NCBI GenBank assembly: GCA_022565135.1
Contig: JADFKA010000030.1
Location: forward strand, 1 to 11,566
Source: Pseudomonadota bacterium
GTDB taxonomy: Bacteria > Pseudomonadota > Gammaproteobacteria > Steroidobacterales > Woeseiaceae
DNA: 11,566 nucleotides
Direction of reading: 5' to 3'
The notes under the pieces were generated by a model. That model saw only the letters and a program-made list of their open reading frames with translations, ran no database searches and was not told the origin of the DNA. This document shows, piece after piece, positions 7,098 through 11,566 of this stretch. The translations under genes and the position numbers were made by a program. Within the stretch, counting starts at the first letter, position 1. Every line of letters begins with the position of its first letter.

Positions 7098-8600
7098 ATG
7101 CCTGAAGCGCAGAGCCGGGTTCACGCCGTTGGCGAGTTCTTCGAACTCGAGCCGGGACAGGACCTGCTCGACAGCCCGCGTTATAACGACGATATCGCGC
7201 CAACCAGAATAAAGGAGCGGACCTGGAATCAGTGGAACGTCGCATCGTTGTGGGTTGGCATGGCGATTTGTGTCCCTACTTATATGCTGGGTGGTGTTCT
7301 GACCGCTTATTTTGGGTTGTCGGTCACCGAAGCTCTCTGGACGATATTCTTTGCCAACATCGTCTTACTGATTCCCCTGACACTGAACGCCTATCCAGGC
7401 ACCCGCTACGGCATTCCGTGCCCGGTTGTCCTGCGCGCGTCATTTGGGATCGTCGGCTCGAATGTACCTGCCCTGGTTCGCGCGCTCGTCGCATGCGGCT
7501 GGTTCGGCGTACAGACCTTGTTCGGCGGCATCGCCATACACTTGTTGTTCTCAGCCATATCCGACGACTGGGCAGCGCTCGGCGGTACCGGCGAAGTCAT
7601 CGGCTTTTTTATTTTCTGGATCGCCAACGTAACCGTCGTGATCCGGGGCTCGGAATCCATAAAGCACCTCGAGGCCCTGGCCGCGCCACTATTACTCGCT
7701 GTCGCCATTGCGCTGGTCTTCTGGGCGCTGCCGAAAGTGTCGCTCAGCGAGGTCCTTGCAACCCCCGCGACGCGGCCAGCAGGAGAGCCGGCCTTCAGCT
7801 ACCTGATGGCAGCGTTGACAGCGATGGTCGGATTCTGGGCGACGCTGTCACTTAATATTCCGGATTTCAGCCGTTTCGCCAACTCACAACGAAGTCAGAT
7901 CGTCGGCCAGATCATCGGCTTACCGCTAACAATGTTCCTGTTCGCCGGGCTGGGCGTTTTGCTGACGTCGGCCTCCCTGGAACTGGTTGGCGAGACGATT
8001 TCTGACCCGATCAACCTGATCGGCAAGATCGACAACACGGTCTGGGTCGTATTGTCGATGCTGATTATTATTCTGGCGACGATTTCGACAAATACTGCCG
8101 CCAACATCGTGTCACCCACCAACAGTTTTCAAAACATTGCCCCAAAATACATCAACCAGACAAAGGGCGTGCTGTTAACAGGATTTCTCGGCATTTTGCT
8201 GATGAGTTGGGAGCTCTTGAAGAAGCTCGGCTGGTTGGATTCTGACATTAGCCTCGAGAGCCTGTATTCAAACTGGCTGGTCGGGTACTCGAGTCTCCTG
8301 GGGCCGATTGCCGGTATCATGATTGTCGACTATTTTGTAGTCAGGAAGCAGTCTTTCGATTTGCTTGCGCTGTACATGGACAACGCAGGTTATCCGGCAT
8401 GGCATATACCGGGCTTTGTCGCGTTCCTGGTCCCTGTGACTCTTACGATCAGCGCAATCATTACCGGCGAGGGCGTTTTCTACGACTGGTTTTACAGTTA
8501 CGGCTGGTTCACCGGATTCTTCCTGGGCGGCGTTATTTATTATTTCGCATGTAGGAGCGGCTTCAGCCGCGAATACTCCGATCTGGCAGAGGGCAAGTAG
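7098..8600 (+). CDS. NCS1-family nucleobase:cation symporter (uracil/thymine or hydantoin-type permease)
   Basis: This 500-residue inner-membrane protein has about 12 hydrophobic segments after a roughly 45-residue cytoplasmic N-terminus. Family signatures are RYNDDIAPTRIKERTWNQWN at 28-47, LWVGMAICVPTYMLGG in the first membrane segment, and GWFGVQTLFGG at 134-144. Trp135 and Gln139 match the Trp/Gln pair that lines the substrate site in the hydantoin transporter Mhp1 (as I recall it). GFWATLSLNIPDFSRF at 245-260 and TNTAANIVSPTNSFQN at 331-346 are also typical. It would import uracil, thymine, a dihydropyrimidine or a hydantoin by cation symport; operon context favours pyrimidines. The ATG follows the upstream stop after three bases, with GAAGG at 7086-7090. 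The last residues are odd: 485-493 (CRSGFSREY) are encoded by a REP palindrome, so the natural C-terminus was probably altered. Family firm, substrate inferred. Confidence 0.9.
   Translation: MPEAQSRVHAVGEFFELEPGQDLLDSPRYNDDIAPTRIKERTWNQWNVASLWVGMAICVPTYMLGGVLTAYFGLSVTEALWTIFFANIVLLIPLTLNAYPGTRYGIPCPVVLRASFGIVGSNVPALVRALVACGWFGVQTLFGGIAIHLLFSAISDDWAALGGTGEVIGFFIFWIANVTVVIRGSESIKHLEALAAPLLLAVAIALVFWALPKVSLSEVLATPATRPAGEPAFSYLMAALTAMVGFWATLSLNIPDFSRFANSQRSQIVGQIIGLPLTMFLFAGLGVLLTSASLELVGETISDPINLIGKIDNTVWVVLSMLIIILATISTNTAANIVSPTNSFQNIAPKYINQTKGVLLTGFLGILLMSWELLKKLGWLDSDISLESLYSNWLVGYSSLLGPIAGIMIVDYFVVRKQSFDLLALYMDNAGYPAWHIPGFVAFLVPVTLTISAIITGEGVFYDWFYSYGWFTGFFLGGVIYYFACRSGFSREYSDLAEGK
8550..8576 (+). 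repeat. Solitary REP palindrome inside the 3' end of the permease gene
   Basis: TGTAGGAGCGGCTTCAGCCG... at 8550-8576 matches the right arm of the REPIN at 6107-6134 except for one missing C. It contains the hairpin GCGGC (8557-8561), loop TTCA, GCCGC (8566-8570). It is read in the permease frame as CRSGFSREY. It ends 24 bases before the dihydropyrimidinase ATG and leaves that gene's ribosome-binding site (AGAGGG, 8588-8593) intact. The mRNA hairpin could modulate expression between the two genes. Confidence 0.88.
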
Positions 8601-10091
8601 ATGGCAGTCTTAATTAAAGGTGGAACAGTTGTAACCTCTGAACACTCCTGGCGTGCAGACGTTTTGTGCACTGACGGCAAGATCCGGGAGGTCGACTCAA
8701 ACATCGATGCGCCAAAAGGCGCCGACGTTATCGATGCAGGCGGCCAGTATGTGATGCCGGGTGGCATCGATCCGCACACGCATATGCAGCTACCATTCAT
8801 GGGTACCGTGGCCAGCGAAGATTTCGAGACCGGCACTGCAGCAGGTCTCGCCGGCGGCACGACAATGATCATCGATTTCGTCATACCGAATCCACAGCAG
8901 AGAATCATGGAGGCCTACAACCAGTGGCGTGAATGGGCACAGAAGTCTGTCGCCGACTACTCGTTTCACGTTGCCATTACCTGGTGGGACGAAACCGTAA
9001 GCGCAGACATGGAGACGCTGGTCAAAGAATGTGGTGTTAATAGTTTCAAGCATTTCATGGCGTACAAGGGCGCCATCATGGCTGACGATGAAATACTCGT
9101 TAACAGTTTTTCAAAGGCGATCGAACTCGGTGCCATCGTGACCTGTCATGCAGAGAACGGTGATCTCGTTTACACCCTGCAGCAGAAAATCTATGACATG
9201 GGCATTACCGGACCCGAAGGTCACCCCTTGTCGCGGCCGCCGGAAGTCGAGGGCGAAGCTGCCAATCGCGCCATTCGCATTGCCGAGGTCCTGGGTGTTC
9301 CTATTTACATCGTGCACAACTCCTGCCGCCAGTCACTGGAAGCAATCACACGTGCACGCAACGAGGGTCAGCGAGTATACGGTGAGGTGCTTGCCGGACA
9401 TTTGCTGATCGATGATTCGGTGTACCGGAACGAGGACTTCGAGTTTGCGGCGGCACACGTAATGAGCCCGCCATTTCGCTCGCCCGATCATCAAAAGGAA
9501 CTCTGGCATGGCCTGCAGTCCGGTAACCTGCAGACGACGGCAACTGATCACTGTTGTTTCTGTGCGCCGCAGAAAGCCGCCGGCAAAGATGACTTCCGCC
9601 TGATCCCGAACGGCACTGGGGGCATCGAAAACCGCATGGAAGTACTCTGGCATCACGGCGTCAGCACTGGTCGCCTCACAATGAACGAGTATGTTGCTGT
9701 GACGTCGACCAATGCAGCGAAAATATTCAACATTTTCCCGCGAAAAGGCAGTATTTCGGCCGGTGCGGACGCTGACCTGGTCGTCTGGGATCCCGAGGCA
9801 ACGAAAACGATATCTGCGAAGACCCATCACCAGAAAGTCGACTACAACATCTTCGAAGGCATGGAAGTCAAAGGCTCGGCATCACACACGTTGAGTCAGG
9901 GGAAAATCGTTTTCGCCGACGGCAAGCTCAATGTTGAGCGCGGTGCCGGGCAGTATGTTGACAGGCCACCCTTCGCAACCTACTACGACGCCATGCAAAA
10001 ACGGGCGGCGGCTAGGAAACCGACCGCGGTCAAGCGAGACGCCAAACCAAAACGTGCAGCAATGAAGAAAAAATCGGCGGTCAAGCGATAA
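8601..10091 (+). CDS. hydA: Dihydropyrimidinase / D-hydantoinase
   Basis: This 496-residue enzyme is a cyclic amidohydrolase with a two-metal centre. Expected ligands are all visible: His59 and His61 in DPHTH, the carboxylated lysine Lys156 in FMAYKG, His183 in TCHAENG, His239 in IVHNSC and Asp316 in ATDHC. Other signatures are GGTTMIIDF at 85-93, PPFR at 290-293, GTGGIENRM at 338-346 and GADADLVVWDP at 388-398. It opens dihydrouracil or dihydrothymine to the N-carbamoyl-beta-amino acid, the second step of the pathway, in the cytoplasm, normally as a tetramer. The ATG abuts the permease TAG with no gap, and AGAGGG lies seven bases upstream. The usual C-terminal end appears around RKPTAVKR at 472-479; a further 17 residues rich in Lys and Ala follow, formed by an in-frame duplication. 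Allantoinase or phenylhydantoinase activity is possible, but PreT/PreA next door make dihydropyrimidinase much more likely. Confidence 0.95.
   Translation: MAVLIKGGTVVTSEHSWRADVLCTDGKIREVDSNIDAPKGADVIDAGGQYVMPGGIDPHTHMQLPFMGTVASEDFETGTAAGLAGGTTMIIDFVIPNPQQRIMEAYNQWREWAQKSVADYSFHVAITWWDETVSADMETLVKECGVNSFKHFMAYKGAIMADDEILVNSFSKAIELGAIVTCHAENGDLVYTLQQKIYDMGITGPEGHPLSRPPEVEGEAANRAIRIAEVLGVPIYIVHNSCRQSLEAITRARNEGQRVYGEVLAGHLLIDDSVYRNEDFEFAAAHVMSPPFRSPDHQKELWHGLQSGNLQTTATDHCCFCAPQKAAGKDDFRLIPNGTGGIENRMEVLWHHGVSTGRLTMNEYVAVTSTNAAKIFNIFPRKGSISAGADADLVVWDPEATKTISAKTHHQKVDYNIFEGMEVKGSASHTLSQGKIVFADGKLNVERGAGQYVDRPPFATYYDAMQKRAAARKPTAVKRDAKPKRAAMKKKSAVKR
9987..10088 (+). repeat. Diverged 51-bp (17-codon) in-frame tandem duplication at the end of dihydropyrimidinase
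   Basis: Bases 9987-10037 and 10038-10088 align end to end without gaps: 36 of 51 bases and 11 of 17 residues are identical. The protein units are DAMQKRAAARKPTAVKR and DAKPKRAAMKKKSAVKR. Both begin GACGCC and end with the same 12 bases, GCGGTCAAGCGA. The second copy runs to the stop codon and forms a lysine-rich tail absent from the usual end of the family. Confidence 0.8.
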
Positions 10092-10094
10092 TCA

Positions 10095-11441
10095 ATGGGC
10101 AAATCTGACATACAGACCGGCCGCCTGTCACCGGAGGAAATTTCCAATAATTTCAGTGATATGCATCCCCCATTGTCGCGGCCGGAGGCATTGATAGAGG
10201 CGGACCGCTGCTACTTTTGCTACGACGCCCCGTGCACGACCGCGTGCCCTACCGGCATCGACATTCCTGGATTCATCCAGAAAATCAGGAGCAACAATGT
10301 AAAAGGATCGGCGCACACGATTCTACGCGAAAACATCATGGGCGGCATGTGTGCCCGTGTATGTCCGACCGAGGTGCTGTGCGAGGAAGCGTGTGTGCGC
10401 AATGTGCACGAAGACAAACCGGTCGACATCGGATTGCTGCAACGATACGCGACCGATCCGGTCTTTGAGCAGAACCTGAAGCTTTTCAAACGTGCAGCCG
10501 ACACCGGCAGAAAGATTGCCGTGGTTGGCGGCGGCCCGGCTGGACTGTCATGCGCCCACCGACTTGCGATTCTCGGACACGAGGTTGTCGTCTTCAACCG
10601 GGACAGCAAGCTCGGCGGCCTGAACGAATACGGCATCGCTGCCTATAAAACCGTAAACGATTTTGCCCAACAGGAAGTCAGCTGGATCCTTGATATCGGT
10701 GGAATCGAGGTGCGGCCAAACACGGCGCTCGGCATCGACATTACGCTTGATGCGTTACGTAAGGAGTTTGACGCCGTGTTCCTCGCTTTCGGACTGGGTG
10801 GCGTCAACAAACTCGGACTTGCCAACGAAGATGCCGACGGTGTTCTGAACGCGGTCGACTACATCGCAAAATTGCGCCAATCCGAAAACAAGGACGACCT
10901 GCCTGTCGGCCGGCACGTGGTTGTTATCGGTGGTGGCATGACGGCAATCGACATCGCGGTACAAAGCAAACGTCTTGGTTCCGAGGTTGTCGAGATTGTG
11001 TATCGGCGTGGCCCCGAGCAAATGGGCGCCAGCCAGTACGAGCAGGACTTTGCACAAACCAGCGGCGTGACCATTCGGCACTGGGCCCGTCCTGTCAAGC
11101 TGCTGGTCAGCGACCGGGTCGCGGGCATTGAATTCGAGCGGACCGAACTGGATGCAAACGGTGAACTTCAATCGACCGGCGACACATGGTCATTAAATGC
11201 GGATATCGTCTTCAAAGCGGTTGGCCAGGCAGTTGCGAGTGATGTTTTCGGCGATGCTGCAGATTCCTTCGAACAAAAAGGCAACAAGTTGCTGGTCGGC
11301 GATGATCGCAAGACGTCGCTACCGGACGTCTGGGCCGGCGGCGATTGCATCTACGGCAGCGACGCCCTGACGGTAACAGCGGTACAGGATGGCAAGGTTG
11401 CAGCCAATTCGATTAGCCGCTACTTGCATCTCCAGGAGTGA
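10095..11441 (+). CDS. preT: NAD(P)H-dependent dihydropyrimidine dehydrogenase, flavin/Fe-S subunit PreT
   Basis: This 448-residue protein is the electron-input subunit of the two-part bacterial dihydropyrimidine dehydrogenase. Its N-terminal domain carries eight cysteines, Cys39, 42, 47, 51 and Cys86, 90, 96, 100, that bind two [4Fe-4S] clusters. Gln116 in VDIGLLQRYATD lies where the mammalian enzyme uses a glutamine as a cluster ligand (from memory). The FAD-binding GGGPAG is at 145-150, the NAD(P)H-binding VVVIGGGMTAID at 275-286, and the closing flavin motif WAGGDC at 413-418. It takes electrons from NAD(P)H and passes them to PreA, which reduces uracil or thymine. It resembles the glutamate synthase small subunit, but the PreA start downstream settles the call. 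The ATG lies three bases after the dihydropyrimidinase stop and has no good Shine-Dalgarno match, which suggests translational coupling. The stop overlaps the preA ribosome-binding region. Confidence 0.94.
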   Translation: MGKSDIQTGRLSPEEISNNFSDMHPPLSRPEALIEADRCYFCYDAPCTTACPTGIDIPGFIQKIRSNNVKGSAHTILRENIMGGMCARVCPTEVLCEEACVRNVHEDKPVDIGLLQRYATDPVFEQNLKLFKRAADTGRKIAVVGGGPAGLSCAHRLAILGHEVVVFNRDSKLGGLNEYGIAAYKTVNDFAQQEVSWILDIGGIEVRPNTALGIDITLDALRKEFDAVFLAFGLGGVNKLGLANEDADGVLNAVDYIAKLRQSENKDDLPVGRHVVVIGGGMTAIDIAVQSKRLGSEVVEIVYRRGPEQMGASQYEQDFAQTSGVTIRHWARPVKLLVSDRVAGIEFERTELDANGELQSTGDTWSLNADIVFKAVGQAVASDVFGDAADSFEQKGNKLLVGDDRKTSLPDVWAGGDCIYGSDALTVTAVQDGKVAANSISRYLHLQE

Positions 11442-11446
11442 TTGCA

Positions 11447-11566
11447 ATGGCTGACCTGACATCAGAATTTCTCGGCGTCACGACTCCAAACCCATTCTGG
11501 CTTGCGTCGGCGCCGGCGACTGACAAGGCTTACAACGTCAATCGCGCATTCGAAGCCGGCTGGGGC
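11447..11566 (+). CDS. preA: NAD-dependent dihydropyrimidine dehydrogenase catalytic subunit PreA, N-terminal 40 codons (3' end outside window)
   Basis: The ATG at 11447 opens a frame that runs to the right edge with no stop: MADLTSEFLGVTTPNPFWLA, then SAPATDKAYNVNRAFEAGWG. The NPFWLASAP and DKAYNV...AFEAGWG wording is that of the FMN-binding barrel at the start of PreA and of the matching domain of mammalian dihydropyrimidine dehydrogenase. AGGAG at 11434-11438, eight bases before the ATG, overlaps the end of preT; preT stops five bases before preA starts, as expected for two subunits of one complex. The full protein would bind FMN and [4Fe-4S] clusters and reduce uracil or thymine with electrons from PreT. 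Only the start is visible. Confidence 0.93.
   Translation, partial: MADLTSEFLGVTTPNPFWLASAPATDKAYNVNRAFEAGWG

Noticed and set aside
3124..8600. Genome-wide recoding of TAG as an amino acid
   Set aside because: TAG ends the permease exactly before the dihydropyrimidinase ATG and ends the receptor right after its terminal Phe, so TAG works as a normal stop here.
10095..11441. Glutamate synthase small subunit (GltD) instead of PreT
   Set aside because: The N-terminal cysteine pattern and domain order are shared, but VDIGLLQRYATD, the preA start downstream and the pyrimidine operon context identify PreT.

Overview
The window looks like chromosomal DNA of a Gram-negative proteobacterium, most likely a gammaproteobacterium. 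It has two TonB-dependent outer-membrane receptors, a lipobox lipoprotein, classical hairpin plus T-run terminators, and REP-type palindromes (TGTAGGAGCGGCTT...) of a kind I associate with gammaproteobacteria. The exact lineage is inference. All genes read on the + strand. I see no tRNA, rRNA, CRISPR array, integrase or transposase.

Layout. (1) 1-1630 is the C-terminal part of a TonB-dependent receptor whose start lies upstream of the window; a strong terminator follows at 1652-1683. (2) 1684-2115 is a long intergenic region with a perfect 18-bp palindrome and no convincing gene. (3) 2116-5202 is an Oar-like TonB-dependent receptor with an N-terminal carboxypeptidase-regulatory-like domain, split by one in-frame amber codon at 3124-3126; the frame is otherwise open from end to end. 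A terminator follows at 5222-5249. (4) 5272-6066 is a lipoprotein e(P4)-like HAD acid phosphatase/5'-nucleotidase, followed directly by a perfect 26-bp inverted repeat (6068-6132), a REPIN-like pair of REP palindromes. (5) From 6222 to past the right edge runs a compact operon for reductive pyrimidine catabolism: nitrilase-family beta-ureidopropionase, NCS1 nucleobase permease, dihydropyrimidinase, PreT and the first 40 codons of PreA. A plausible sigma70-like promoter lies at 6145-6173.

How the genes may work together. The NCS1 permease would import uracil, thymine or a related compound. PreT (flavin and Fe-S subunit) and PreA (FMN subunit) would reduce the ring to the dihydropyrimidine. Dihydropyrimidinase would open it to the N-carbamoyl-beta-amino acid. 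The nitrilase-family enzyme would release beta-alanine or beta-aminoisobutyrate plus ammonia and CO2. The upstream phosphatase and receptors could feed the same route by dephosphorylating and importing extracellular nucleotides, but that link rests on adjacency alone.

The individual pathway genes are well-known families. The less ordinary features are the amber-split receptor, a REP palindrome translated as the C-terminal end of the permease, a diverged 17-codon tandem duplication forming a basic tail on dihydropyrimidinase, and four consecutive cistrons kept in one reading frame with gaps of only 0-3 nt.
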